Shown here: positions 13,301-25,220 of the stretch, in pieces
Numbering within the stretch: the first letter of the stretch is position 1
Layout of the letters: every line of letters begins with the position of its first letter
DNA from: Siniperca chuatsi
Lineage: Eukaryota; Chordata; Actinopteri; Centrarchiformes; Sinipercidae
Assembly: GCF_020085105.1 (NCBI RefSeq)
Contig: NC_058044.1
Coordinates: forward strand, 24,301,206 to 24,365,205
Length of the DNA stretch: 64,000 bases
Direction: 5' to 3'
Position numbers and translations under genes: made by a program
Notes under the pieces: generated by a model
What the model was told of the DNA's origin: nothing
Seen by the model: only the letters and a program-made list of their open reading frames with translations
Database searches by the model: none

Positions 13301-16300
13301 ATGTAGACTCCTTTTTATACACTGATGTGTTCTTCTCTTTGATTTTACAGAACCCTTGAGGTTTGGAGGCAATGACTCTGTTTTGGATTTCTTCCTGGGA
13401 TCGGTAAGGGTTTGTTTGCTTGCGTGTGTATGTACTGTGTGTTCACCATATGTGTTTCATATAGTAACTTCTCCTTTCTACAGGGCTACGTGGATCGTTC
13501 TCCCGTCTTCCTTGGTTTCTACACTCGTGGATCCCTGAATTTGCCGTGCTTGAATACACCTCTGTTGTACCTCGCTGGAATCCTCACCATCCTCTTCCTC
13601 AGTCTCATCATGGTGGTCCGTAGGTCAGTTAGGATACAACTTCAAAAGAACCAAAAGTTTTAATAGCCATTTTCCTTGCATCTTAAAGAAAGCGTCTGTA
13701 TTAGATCTGCTCATCTGTATCCATCTCTGATAGAATGACAGTTGGCTACAAGCACACCTGGATGCTGGGGAAGCGTTACAGTACGAATGTGAGCTATAAG
13801 ATCTTTTGTGGTTGGGACTTCACCATCCAGGACCCTTCTGCTGCTACTCTCAAACACAGCTTCATCAGGAATGATATGAAGGTGAATGGACGCACACATA
13901 GTACCTGCATGCATGATAACGTGGTCACTAGCCAAATGCTGGTACATTTTGAGAGCAGACTTACTGGCTGTTTCACATATATAATGTTGGGTGACAAATT
14001 AAAGGAAAAACCTGACTCAACCGAAGGCTGTAGCATATTGTTCACATCATCAAACTATTCAGTGACCCCTCATGTTCTGTAAGGACACATCTGCATTGCT
14101 TATGTTTCTCCACTCATCTATTCAAGTTTGTCCTTTAATTTGTCTGTTAATTCTCATTTTTAGAATCAAACCTGGAATTTCATGAACAAAGTTACATTTT
14201 ACATATTTGCAGTTCTACATCTTTATTTACAGCAAATAGTTTTCTACTTGTTACTTGCATTAACAGAAGCTGATAAAAAATGGTATCCACCAGCCAACAA
14301 ATAGCTTCCCACCCTGCTTCCAAAACAGACACACTCACTCACATTCATGCACACACAGTAGATATACTGTATGTCTGCCTACACAGACACAAGGTGGTAA
14401 ATGTCAGTGAAAAGCAGTGTCTACCTCCATAATGTAAGAAGGACAGACAGAGGCAACACTGCTTGAGGCAGATGAGGAAATTTAGCGTGTCCCAGGGTGC
14501 CTGCTTTCAATTTTAGAAATCAGTGGTTGAAAGTGAATCAGCTCATAAGTGAAATATAAATGTTCAAAACTCACCGTAATGAGAAACTAAAATACTGTTC
14601 TTCTTATCAAGCATTTTCTCTGGGCTCCTGCCTTTAGGGAAAAAGTTTAGACAACTCCCCATTGCATGTCTACAATATGTATAATGTAGATATACTGTAT
14701 GATTCTTGTTTATGTGTGTGTATACTGCAGTTCTAATGTTTTGATAGAGTTAAAACAGTGATGTAGATGGTCACAGTAGAAAGCTTGTCCTACATGTCTT
14801 TCTGTTGGTCCTCAGCTGTTCCTGGAGGAGCAGAGTTTCTCCCTGCGCAAGGCTCAGAGGACACTTAGTCAGCGGGTGCTTCTCTTCCTGCTCAGGTTCA
14901 TCCTCAACCTGCTCGTTCTGTCTCTGCTGGGTGGAGCCTTCTACCTTATCTACTTCGCCACAGAAATATCACTGAAGGAGGTAAGACTTTGATGCTGAAC
15001 ATCTGTTTTTTTACGGTATGTCCTGCATTTGTTGCCTTGATTTTCACATCTGACACCCCCTGACTGTGTTTCTCAGAGTGTGCACTCCTTTTCTGGTTTT
15101 CGTCTGGTCCTCCATTACCTCCCTCCTATCATCCTCACCTTTGTCAACTTGTTCCTCCCTGAAATGTTCCGCAAGATCTCATCTTTCGAAGACTACTCTT
15201 TCACCACGCAGGTCAATGTCACGCTTGTGAGGTAACGTGCACAGGGACATAAACACAGGATAATCTATGTACACTCACTCACACACACACACACACACAC
15301 ACACACCTGCATGGATTCACTCTGGCTTTTCTTCAGGATCATCTTCTTGAAACTGGCCTCACTGGGGATCTACTTATTCTTCGTCTTCTCAACAACAGAA
15401 CATCAGCATGTGAGTTGAGAGTGAGATTTATGTTCCAAGGTCCTACAGACTGAGCTCTAGTGAGACAAAGTAATGCTATCTGCCTTTGATTCAGACTTTC
15501 AGGACTGATATGTGATGTCGATGTAGTAGATGGGGTTTCTTTAAACCCCCATTCCCTTTTCATGTGTGTGTTTCTTTTCTGTATTCTTTCCAGCACAGGG
15601 ATAACACGTTTGGTAGAGAGATGTACAAGTTGTGCATCTTCAACTTCCTCGCCACTTTCTGCTACACCTTTCTCTTCAACTATCCCATGAAGTGGGTTTG
15701 CTTGAGATTAACAGTCTCTTTCTTTCTTAGTCATTGTTGTGGTTTGAATGGAAAGATCAATGCAATGGATGTCTTTCTTGAGTAAATTCCAAAACAGCTT
15801 GGCTAATCTATAGAAAGATTGAAGCTCAGTTATATTACGTAGTAAAGATTCATGAACTTTCTGTGCAAACTATTTTTCCTCTGTCTGACAGGTTGGTGCA
15901 GGAGAAGTACCCCTCATCCTTGCTGGCCCGGTTGTTGGGGAAACAGCACTTCCTGATCCCTTTCAATGTGTTGGATCTGGTGTACAGTCAGACAGTGTCC
16001 TGGGTGGGAGTCTACTACTGCCCTCTGCTGCCTCTGATAGGAACTGTCACACTGACGGCCATGTTCTACATCAAAAAGGTTGTCTGGAACATGAGAGTTA
16101 TGGATCATCTTGAGCTGTTCAGCTATCTCTCTCTGTCCCTCTTTGTGTCTCTTAATGTTTAAATCCAGTTCAACATCCTGTACTGGCAGGAAAGTCATAA
16201 AATGTCCTAGAACAATGAGCTAAAAAGATGAATCAAATAATACTACTACTTCAATATATAAAAAACTAAACCAATCTGACAAAGGCATTCAGATAATGAA

Positions 16301-18404
16301 ATAAACAGATATAAATTGTTCATTAGGAAGAATACAGAAGTACCAAAGCAACAATATTAAAATAATAAAACAAATAACCCAGATAAATAAACCAACCTGA
16401 CATTCAGCTGGATGGTGTCATTTGTTTAGTAAAATTATGATTTTTGGGGAAAGCTTTTCTGTCAAGAGTTAGAGGAGAAGGTACCACTCTCCTGTCTGTA
16501 TGGTAAATATGAAGCTACAACCAGCAGACGGTTAGCTTAGCTTAGTGTAAATGCTGGAAACAGGGGGAAACAGCTAGCCTGGCTCTATCCAAAGATAACT
16601 AAATCTACATACCAGCACCTCTGAAGCTCACCAATTATCACATTATATCTTGTTTGTTTAATCCGCGCAAAAATCAGTAGGTGCAGTGACTTCCTGGAGT
16701 CTTGTCGTCACCATGACGAGCAACAACAAGCGGAGACTCCATTAAGTCACTGTGTCTGGACAAGAAATAGGCACATAAGGTTGTTTGTACACTTCGGTTG
16801 TTGATCTTTGGACAGAGCCAGGCTAGCTGTTTTCCCCTGTTTCCAGTCATTATGCTAAGCTAAGCTATCTGTCTCCTGGCTCAAGCTTCATATTTAACGT
16901 ACAGAAATGAGAGTGGTGTCAGTCTTCTCATCTAACTCTCAGCAAGAAAGCAATTTAGCAAGTTTCCCAAAATGTCAAACTATTCCTTTAAGTAATCTAT
17001 GCTGATATATTTGTCACATTCTGGAAATGAATTTTTATCTTTCTCTTTGTCTGTCCTGAAATGGTTTGCAATTTAAAGTCTATCTCTCTCCTTGTTTCCC
17101 TCTTTGACCCGGTCATGGTGCATGGTTCTGCAGTGACAGATGCAGTTGTGACCAAGAAGCACCAATGAACATCAGCTGTATTTGAACATTTTCCAACAAT
17201 ATCCATGTCTCTGTCTCTAACACTGTCTTCAGTTCATGGTCCTGCGGTGCTGTGTGGCAGAGCAGAGAATGTTTCGAGCCTCCAGCTCCTCCGTTTTATT
17301 CCACTTCATGTTGCTGCTCGGTCTCCTCATGGCTGCAACCACACTAGGCTTCAACTTCTACCAGCAAGACAGAACTATGTACTCTTTTTACTGTAACTTT
17401 TACTGTAATGTTGTACTTACTTGCAGAGAACATACTATACTATACTATATGTAACAGTGTTCATTTCCCATGCACCATTCACTTTGTTTCTTTAGTTGTT
17501 TAACTGTTAATATAAAACCCTATTTGCCCTTTTAGTACTAGAAGGAAAGATCACATTTATATTTTATTTTTCTCTCCTGCTCATTTCTCCAATTTGTTCT
17601 TCCGGTTTCCCGTCCAGGACCTCCTATGGTCCATTTGGAAATGGAGAAACTGTGTTTAATGTGACAAGAGTGTGTGTGGACAGTCTCCCGAAGCTGGCAC
17701 AGACCGTTCTCCACTACCTGTCCTCTGAGGCCTTCGCCCTGCCGCTCATACTAGCTGAGATGTGAGTATGCAAAGAGACAACAGGTTTATGCAAATGCTG
17801 GCTCTGTATTTGCAGAGTTTTTCCAGTTTCTACTTTTAGACTGTGTCAGCCTTTGGGTAAACACCATGTCTACTGCTGCATGTGTGTTGTGCAAAAGTAA
17901 TGATCATCAATGAATACAAACTGTGTTAAAATACAGGTGCAGTACTTTAATCTGATCTGCTGGTCTTTGAATGTGACATGAAACACATTCTGTTTACTCA
18001 GTATAATCCTAACCTCCTATTTGTCACGGGGACGAGCCAATCAGAAGGCCATCGAGAGACTGAAAGACATGCTGGTCATGGTAAGTCACGTGTCATCAAA
18101 AAACGTATATACTTACAAATTAGTCACAGCTAAGGTAATATCTGAGTTACACCCAGCTGAATTGGTTCTGAATCACTCCTTCTGGGGTATGTTATCTTTT
18201 CCCGCTGTATCTGTGTGCATGTTGTGTCTATAAATTTGTATGCATGTTTCCTCACAGAGCAGCTCAGATAAGCGTTTCCTGGTGAAACAGCATGCCATGA
18301 TGCTCAGACGTCAGAGAAACACCCCCAGAGTCCATTCTGCAGCCATCAAAGAGGATGTTCCCCTCAACCACTGGAAGGACCCCCCCTCTACTCATCCTAA
18401 CTGA
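10357..18404 (+). CDS. tmc8: TMC8 (EVER2), transmembrane channel-like protein 8
   Basis: ER multi-pass membrane protein, partner of TMC6 and CIB1 in mammals. Sixteen exons join in frame: 10357-10399, 11279-11540, 12828-12976, 13120-13254, 13351-13403, 13484-13623, 13734-13881, 14816-14980, 15077-15231, 15337-15409, 15594-15691, 15892-16078, 17233-17378, 17618-17761, 18002-18080, 18258-18404, giving 707 residues (human 726). Family landmarks include VGVKAYFVFLRYLVYLNLL (first membrane segment), KIFCGWDF, NVTLVRIIFLKLASLG, GREMYKLCIFNF, TVSWVGVYYCPLLP and FRASSSSVLFHF, all of which line up with human TMC8. The usual Cys-Trp before the GxExYKL motif is replaced by His-Arg (residues 442-443). AATAAA signals lie at 18459 and 18515. 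The first two exons (N-terminus) are the least conserved and the least certain. Confidence 0.93.
10955..11160 (+). repeat. Dispersed teleost repeat (ATTAATCAATTAGTCAATCGA type), copy 1
   Basis: Contains AATCAATTAGTCAATCGAC, then CTGGTTCCAGCTTTTCAAAT and TTGCTTTTCTCTGTTTTATA. Matching segments appear in reverse orientation at 50600-50890 (ACAGAGAAAAGCAACAAA, GAAACTGGAACCAG, ATTAATCAATAA). It lies in TMC8 intron 1. Confidence 0.6.
11957..12057. mobile_element. Near-perfect 101-bp palindrome from two Tc1-like ends
   Basis: Two copies of the same end, CAGTGGTGTGAAAAAGTGTT onward, about 50 bp each, face each other around the centre TTTGCATGCAAA. The arms differ only by one T/A in the homopolymer run. 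TA dinucleotides flank both ends (11955-11956 and 12058-12059), the Tc1/mariner target duplication. The same end sequence opens the Tc1-like element at 63516. It lies in TMC8 intron 2 and has no coding interior. Confidence 0.85.
12400..12605. repeat. Probable dispersed repeat in TMC8 intron 2
   Basis: It contains GATGACATCACTATAACGTC followed by TTCAGGGTCATTTTCTCAGA and AGCCACAGAAGACATTATAC, segments recalled as recurring in many fish genomes. No second copy lies in this window, so this rests on memory of such repeats rather than on a visible match. Confidence 0.3.
15278..15306. repeat. (CA)n microsatellite in TMC8 intron 9
   Basis: A run of CA units just before the acceptor of the TMC8 exon at 15337. 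Confidence 0.9.
16425..16991. mobile_element. Foldback MITE (GCTAGCCTGGCTCTG family), copy 1
   Basis: The left half carries AGCTTAG, GGAAACAGCTAGCCTGGCTC and CACCTCTGAAGCTCACCAAT. The right half carries the inverted GAGCCAGGCTAGCTGTTTTC, CTAAGCTAAGCT and GTCAAACTATTCCTTTAA. The element is one long imperfect inverted repeat lying in TMC8 intron 12. Other copies are at 22549-23031, 27356-27500 (part) and 36080-36430 (part). Confidence 0.8.
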
Positions 18405-19065
18405 TTAAAGCCCCCAAGCTGTCTGTCAGGCCTGTCCATCCACAGACTCACACTTAAAAATAAAGCCTTGCTTTGGCCGACCACAGCTGGGTGGAGGCCT
18501 GGGGGTGGCTGAAAAATAAAAGCAGACTGATGAACTCTCACTTTTCCAGTTACATGACATAAAAAGATAAGAAAAAGTGGTGACCTTTTAATTTACTTAA
18601 TATAATGCATTTTCTTAATCTTAGTCACATGTGCACATATTTTCTATGAGATTGAACATTTTGATTATTATTTTATGGCCCTCATGAGTTTGTTAAGCCT
18701 GATTTATAGCCAGAGTTCAAACTTTTTGCTTTTTAAACAGTAAATGAATAATTTATGCATATGAATATAATTTTAGTCATCATTTCTAGGATGGTGGTAG
18801 TATTTAGTTGTGTTCCAAAATGTTATTTACCTGTATTCAATGAACTGTGAATGTTTTTCAAATATCCTGCTGATTAATCCTTTGTGGTTTGTGCATTTTA
18901 TTAAGCTTTATTTGTGTTCAGCATCGCACAGATCATTAAAATGAAACCAAACATGCAGTCTAATATGTTATCTACTTGCAACACATGTGTGACACCCCTA
19001 GCTTTTACGCACACACATGCACATCCACACAGCTAGAGAAACCATGTCAAAGATAAATGCAGAGC
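18405..19065. other. TMC8 3' UTR and short intergenic spacer
   Basis: Two AATAAA signals (18459-18464 and 18515-18520) should end the TMC8 transcript. The remaining 550 bases up to the next start codon are AT-rich and hold nothing recognisable. A promoter for the Ig gene at 19066 must lie here, but no motif stands out. Confidence 0.5.
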
Positions 19066-22000
19066 ATGAAGAATCTACAGACTCTAAATTTGTTGCCAAT
19101 TTTGGGTGAGTTAGTCATTTTTTACTTAAAATGGCGACATGAATAAATCATTCAGTGAACTGATGTTCTTACTGAAATGTGTTGTTGGTTTTTGTTTCAG
19201 CTCTGGCATGTTTGTTCATCAAGATGAGTAAGTTTGTTAATATTAGGCAGTAATGCTCAAACCCCTGTGTAATGAACTGTACCTGCATATCTGCCTCTGA
19301 TGTTAGCGGACCTCATCCTAGCCCTCATGTTTTTGTTCTACACTTCTGTTTGTTAAATTGTAAATTCTATTTTTTTTTTTAAAAGTAAGTTTGTTAAAGT
19401 GGTGATAAAGATATGGAACCCAGTTTGCTGAGAGATCTTTTGTTTGTCGTTTTCAGAACTTTCGTTTTCAGAACTTCAGATATTTGCTGTGTTATTTACT
19501 GTAGTGGCAGGTGAAGAGCGCTATTAATTCAGAAGCTTGTCATTCTTTGATCTCATAACATGAGACACAACAAGAGTCACACATGACACAACAAAATAAT
19601 GTGGTCCCTGAACTCATGTTCTCTTTAAAACTTGTTATGGGTAAATGTCTTCACCCAAACTCTCAGTGTTTCATGTCTTTCTTCAGGTGGGTCGATCTCT
19701 CTTCGCCCAGTGCTGACTGGTCCTGACATGGCCTACCTCGGCTTGAGGGTGGCTTTCCAGTGTATTGCACCTGACTCCTCTCTGCCAGTCACCTATGAGC
19801 TGATGGGGGACGGTGGGGTCCTGGTCGCCACAGGCACCAGTCTCCGAGGGGACCAACCTGTATCATTCTCCCTCAAGGTCGCTGCCACATCAGAGGGGTC
19901 ATACCACTGCAAGGCAACAGCAGGAGGAAGCACAGGAGTCAGCAACAGCATCAAGCTGAGTGTAGTCAGTAAGTGAAAGACACACACAAAACATAGAAAG
20001 CATTCATCTTGTTAGAGCTTTAAAGTCAGGCAATCATTCCCAAACTTGACCTCTTCCTCTCCTCCCCAACCATCTATCATTCCCTAACTTCTAGCTCCAG
20101 CATCAAACACCAGAGTGACTTCTGAACCCTTCCCCCCAGTCGCATACGAGGGGTCACGCATCGTGCTAAGCTGCAACGTCACAAAGGGCTCCCACCTTTC
20201 CTACACCTGGTTTTTCAACAAGAAGGAAGTAACATCTTCAACCTCTCCCTTCCTCCACCTCACTGGGAACAACCTAGTGATGGGGACGGTGATTCCAGAG
20301 CATGCGGGGTACTATTCTTGCATGGCTGGGTCCACGGTGCAGGACATGAAGAGGTATTCCAGCAGCTCAGAGGTCCAGGTGACAGTCAAAGGTATGTGTC
20401 AACAAGTGTAGCAGAGTACATTGAAGACTTACAAGAAGGTGGAGGCACTGCACTGTGGCAGTGTGGCTCTAGAGAGGGCAATGCTGGTCGTTGGTAGCTC
20501 CACCACTTTGGTCCAGACTGAAATATCTCAATAACTGACACCCGGTTGACTTTTCTGGTTTCGCGAGAATGGCTCAAAAACTATTTGTTGGATTGCCATG
20601 TTGGATTACCCACTAGTTAAAAAACAACTACAGTATAAATTCTTTGTAAAATCCCTAATTGTTACCCCCTTATTCTATAACTATAACCAGTATCTACATA
20701 TATGTATTGGTACGTACTGTACTGGTACACTGTTAGGACAAACGATTACACTGTACGTTGCGGGCTGTAATCTAAAGCGTTACCCAAATTCTTGTACCAT
20801 TCATGTTTTTTTAGTAATCCCTTAACTTTTTATATAGTGCCAGGTAAAATGTTTAATTTGTTCAACACTATAGTTTATGACTAATTACCAGCAAACTAAT
20901 GACATTCCCATCAGCCTTAGCTGGACTCTGTGTTTAGTTACCAAATGTTAGCATGCTAAAACACTAAACTAAGATGGTGACCATGTTAAAGATTGTACCT
21001 GCTAAACATGAGCATGTCAGAATTGAAATCGTGAGCATGCTCAAAACACAGTACAGCCTCACACAGCTGCTAGCATGGCTGTAGACTCTTAGTCTTGTTA
21101 GTGGTTTAAATGGAAACACGTTCACACTAAGATATACTGAAACATTTAGAAATTAAAGGGTTTCATCCAGCTACAAGAAATTAACTAAAAGGGGCCTTTA
21201 GACCTAAGATGTAGCATCAGACTTTTTTGAAAATCCACTATATGGCCAAATTTATGTGGACACTCTCATTCCAAAATCATGGGCATTAAAATGTTGCCAG
21301 AACAGCCTCGACTTGGGAGGGATTTCTGCAAGATTTTGGAACCAGACTGCAGGAATTTACTTCCTATTCATCGTTGATGCTGGGCGATGATGTCTGGCTC
21401 GCAGTCTGTGTTCCAATTAATCCCAACGGTGTTGACTGGGGTTGAGGTCAGGGCTAATCACCACACCAAACTGAGAAAACCATGACTTTATGGACCTGGC
21501 TTTGTGCTCGGGGATATTGTCATGTTGAAGAGGAAAGGGCAGTTCCTAAACTGTTGCTGCAAAGTTGGAAGCACACTATAGTCTGAAATATCATTGTATA
21601 CTGTAGCATTAAGAGTTATCTTAATTGGAGGTAACTAACTCAAAATAGCTCCAGACCAAATGTACACAATCATCATCCACATACTTTTGACCATATACTC
21701 CTGATTCATGCACCTGTCTGAAATGTTTTCACTACAGCCTAACATGTACTGTATTGTCCATGTTCCCATTGTCTCCCCTCTTCATTTCCACCACCAGTCT
21801 ATGTTTCAAAACCAAGGATCTCTTTCTCCATCTCCAAAGAGGGAGCCAGTTACCGTGGCAACGTGACCTGCTGGTCAACACGAGGGAGTCCTCCGGTAAA
21901 CTTCTCTCTTTCACTAGATGACAAGGAAGTGGGATCCGTCACAGCAACTGAATCCCTCGCTGCCTGGTTCCCCGTCGCCATGGTACCCGGGCTGGACATG

Positions 22001-24672
22001 GGTGTGGCTCGATGTCGGGTGAATACTGAGGTGCAGGAGTTGATGAGTGAGCCTGTGACTCTGGAAGTGGGTATGAGCTACACAGATATGTCAAGGAAAT
22101 GTGTCTCTGTGATTGACTAACTTTAGTTCTGCTCTTTGATAATCTTCTCTCGCTCTCTTCCCTTCTGTTTGTCCAGTCCCAGTTGGAGGTGATGTGAAAG
22201 TGGAAGTTGAATATCTCTACAGAGCTGACTCCAAAATGGCGGTCGCTAGGCTTAGCTGTCAAGTCAGCAGAGGAACTTTCCCTTACATCTCCTGGCTCTT
22301 AAATGACTCTGTCCTTCCCTCTGAGACGCATGTGGACTCCCATATTCAGCCCGTCCTGTCTCACTATGCCCTAGCTGACCAACGACGAACCCTTGTTCTG
22401 GCCAAGCTCGGCCAAGAGGAGTCTGGGTATTACCGCTGCAGGGCCAGGAACAACTACGATGATTCTGGGCCCTGGGTGGAGAGTACAGCTGTGCTGGTCC
22501 AAGTCACAGGTCAAAAGATCAAGATTAGGTGTTGAATAAAAGTAATCTTAAAGTAATAGTTTGACATTTTGGGGTATATGCTTATTCGCTTGCTTCCCGA
22601 GAGTTAGATGATTAGATTGATACCACTCTCATCTCATCTCTGTACGTTAAATATGAAGCTACCGCCAGCAGCCGTTAGCTGAGCTTAGCATAAAGAGTAG
22701 AAACAGGGGGAAACAGCTAGCCTGGCTCTGTCTAAAGGTAGCAAACTCTGCCTACTAGCACCTCTAAAGCTCACTAATTAACACATTTTATTGCGTTTGT
22801 TTAATCCATACAAAAGCAAAGTGTAAAAAGCAATTTTTCACAAGGGGTTATGTGCCGGGGTCTGTGTCTTGGCCAGGTGCAATGACGTACTGGAGTTTTG
22901 TTGTCACTGTGAGGTTGCCAGGCAACCAGCGGAAACTCCAGGAAGTTGTAGCTCCTGGCCAAGAAATAGTCTCTGTAAAATAAAATGTAGAATAAGCATA
23001 TTTCACAAAGTGTTTAACTATTCCTTTAACAGACTTCTTTTTAATCCACACTCGTCTTAACATTTCACATGTGCCTTTTTATACATCTTTTCTTTGTGTG
23101 GGGTCTCTGTGCTCTTTACCACATCACACTTTTTACTCTTGATCAGACAGCTTAACTCCATGTCTTGTGCAAAAACTTCCATTAAAACACCATTAAGTAA
23201 AAAGCACATATCGTATATTTAAATGTCTTACATGCTGCCTCAGTCTGTAATACTTGACTGGCTTTGTCCCTTTTCTTCCATAGAGGTTTTCATGACCACC
23301 ACAGAGGTCATTAGCATAGCGTTCTGCTGTGTCCTTCTCGTGACTTTGGCAGTGGGTGTAGGCTGTGTGTACAAGATGTCAGACCACAAGCAAGGTGTGT
23401 GTGCCCGTGTTGTGTGAGGGAGAAATTAATTGACTGGAACTGAATTTTTTATGAAATGTTCTTATGTCGCCGCCTCTCATTTCTTTCACAGCTCGCGCCC
23501 ACATTGCCACAACAAAGTAAGCTTTAACTTTATGGACCTTGGAAAGTTTATTGTTTTGTAACTCAAATCAACCTGTTCAAAAGTGTTTGTGCCTTCCAGT
23601 CGCAGTTCTGATGCACTTCATCTGTCTGCACCCATGTCCCAGTCAGGAGGCAGACAGGCCAATACTTCCTCTACAGACAGTGATGTTCAGTATCAGGTAA
23701 TCAGGCCTGCAAAACACCACTGTGAATCAGTGAAACATGACATACTATGCACGCTTTACTTTACAGGTTCCTTAGTTTCTTATAATTCCTTAGAAAGGAA
23801 CTGATATGTAACTGTAAATTCATAGTAAGGCTCCTGGGAAAGACTATGTGATTTGGTACTAATGATAGGAAAAATGGACACAGTGTTTAATTGGTACATA
23901 CAACTCAGTTGGTAATGCTTCATTTTATGGGTCTGTATTTTCCTACTAAATTACCAATAATTCCCTAGGACGTTTTCTGGAAAGAACTATTTAGTACTAA
24001 TTATAGAGAAAATAGGAATTTCCTTGAAAGAACTACTCCATTTACAATAAATATTAATTTAATATTTTTGACATTTCTGCATTTTCATTGACCAAAAGAC
24101 TCTCAGGGTAACACTAGCAATTAATTGGAATCAATCAATGGAAAATGAATAGAACATTGTGTCTATTTTCACTGTTATTAGTACAAATTGAAATAGTTTT
24201 CTATATTCAATTATTTTCTACCTTAACCTAGAGAGTTTTTAAGTCAGAACACAGCAGGCCTGCACAATATGCAAAAAAAAAAGGTCTACAGGCAAGCATA
24301 CAATTCGAAATATGTGAAAGTTGGTTTTTAATGGAGCAGTTCTTATAAGGAAAGTCCTCAGGAAGTCCAACAACTGCTTATAGTGTAAATTGAACACAAA
24401 TAACTTAATTCATATCTGTCTCAGATGTTTGCCTCTGTTTTCTCTATAACAGTACCAAATTACAATATGCATACCAGGACACTTCTAAGAAATTATTAGG
24501 AAATTGCGGACCTGTAAAATAAAGTATTACCTATTGTCCTCCAGAAACCTTTTATCTTCATGCTGAAATTAAGTGATTGTTTTGTTTTTAATCATATCTG
24601 AAAACAATGTGAACCAGGTATAAACAAGAAAATATCATGACTGTTCTCTCTCTGTTTTAGACCGCAGTGTGA
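19066..24672 (+). CDS. Four-Ig-domain type I membrane protein A (FCRL/PECAM-like), in the C17orf99/IL-40 position
   Basis: Ten exons join in frame: 19066-19105, 19201-19227, 19687-19968, 20095-20391, 21798-22070, 22177-22509, 23284-23394, 23492-23516, 23600-23696, 24661-24672, giving 498 residues. The order is a signal peptide split over two exons (1-22, the second only 27 nt), Ig1 (23-116), Ig2 (117-215), Ig3 (216-306), Ig4 (307-417), a membrane segment around 426-448 (IAFCCVLLVTLAVGVGCVY) and a 50-residue tail ending QYQTAV. Each Ig domain is one phase-1 exon with two core cysteines (GSYHCKA, GYYSCMA, GVARCRV, GYYRCRA endings). Ig3 (RGSPPVNFSL) looks FCRL-like. Human C17orf99 occupies this place but is secreted with two Ig domains. 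The protein is probably an immune receptor, with its ligand unknown. Its name in fish databases cannot be given from sequence. Confidence 0.82.
20440..21110 (-). repeat. Dispersed teleost repeat in two pieces (20440-20605 and 20870-21110)
   Basis: The first piece has GTGGCTCTAGAGAGGGCAAT and ACTGAAATATCTCAATAACT. Inverted counterparts occur at 26340-26490 (TTGTTGAAATACTTCAGT, CATTGCCATGCATAGAGCCA). The second piece has the GTTAGCATGCTAAAACACTA and GCTGCTAGCATGGCTGTAGA segments often found beside it. About 260 bp of unrecognised sequence separate the pieces. All of it lies within intron 4 of Ig gene A. Confidence 0.55.
21235..21705. mobile_element. Degenerate Tc1-like DNA transposon remnant
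   Basis: It begins CTATATGGCCAAATTTATGT and ends CATACTTTTGACCATATA, which are inverted degenerate ends. In between are stretches recalled from a common fish Tc1-like element in antisense, such as GGGGTTGAGGTCAGGGCT, TTTATGGACCTGGCTTTGTG and GCATTAAGAGTT. It is far shorter than an intact element of about 1.2 to 1.6 kb and no transposase frame survives. It sits in intron 4 of Ig gene A. Confidence 0.6.
22549..23031. mobile_element. Foldback MITE (GCTAGCCTGGCTCTG family), copy 2
   Basis: It starts AATAGTTTGACATTTTGGGG and ends GTTTAACTATTCCTTTAACA, with GGAAACAGCTAGCCTGGCTC and AGCACCTCTAAAGCTCACTA inside. It matches the copy at 16425-16991 but lacks much of that copy's right arm. It lies in intron 6 of Ig gene A. 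Confidence 0.75.
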
Positions 24673-25220
24673 CACAGGAGGAACCTGCACTTCTTCATGC
24701 AGACTGTCATTATATAATTTAAAATGCAGCTATTCATTGTTATGCAGGCACGGCAATTATGACTTTTCCTGAGCTGCGAAGTTATTTATAAGAAACTGGT
24801 GGAACGTTAAATCAAAGAGTGAGAGATTATGTTTTTCAGCAAAACTATTGTATACTGTCATGTTTTTTGCAAATTAAAATTAAAATTTTCAATGATGTTT
24901 TGTTGTTTTTTCAATTAAACCAATGAAAAAATGATGCTTGATTACACTTTCACCTCTACTTCTCAATGCATCTGACTTATGTTGTTTTGATATTCACATT
25001 TTTCAAAATATAACATAACACCATTGAGTGAATGACTTCATCTTGTGATGTTACAGAGAGGGAGGGTATGGTGGGGAGGCGTAGTGTAACACTATCAGCT
25101 ATTTGCACATGTTGTATTTTTTCACCCAAGGTGCTTCAACCCTCCATTCTAAACTGTCAAAACTCCTTCATCACACAGCGTAGCGTAATCATATTATACA
25201 GTATATAGTTTTCTTCAAGA
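24673..25220. other. Ig gene A 3' UTR and spacer to Ig gene B
   Basis: The only 548 bp between the stop codon of gene A and the start codon of gene B. ATTAAA at 24873 is the likely poly(A) signal. The rest, including a tract with GAGAGGGAGGGTATGGTGGG at 25057, has no recognised regulatory site. The tight spacing fits tandem duplication. Confidence 0.5.

Noticed and set aside
13735-14082. Alternative TMC8 ending by reading through from exon 7 into the intron
   Set aside because: A good donor (AAG|GTGAAT at 13881) and the next exon continue the conserved TMC frame, so the read-through frame is only an extension into the intron.
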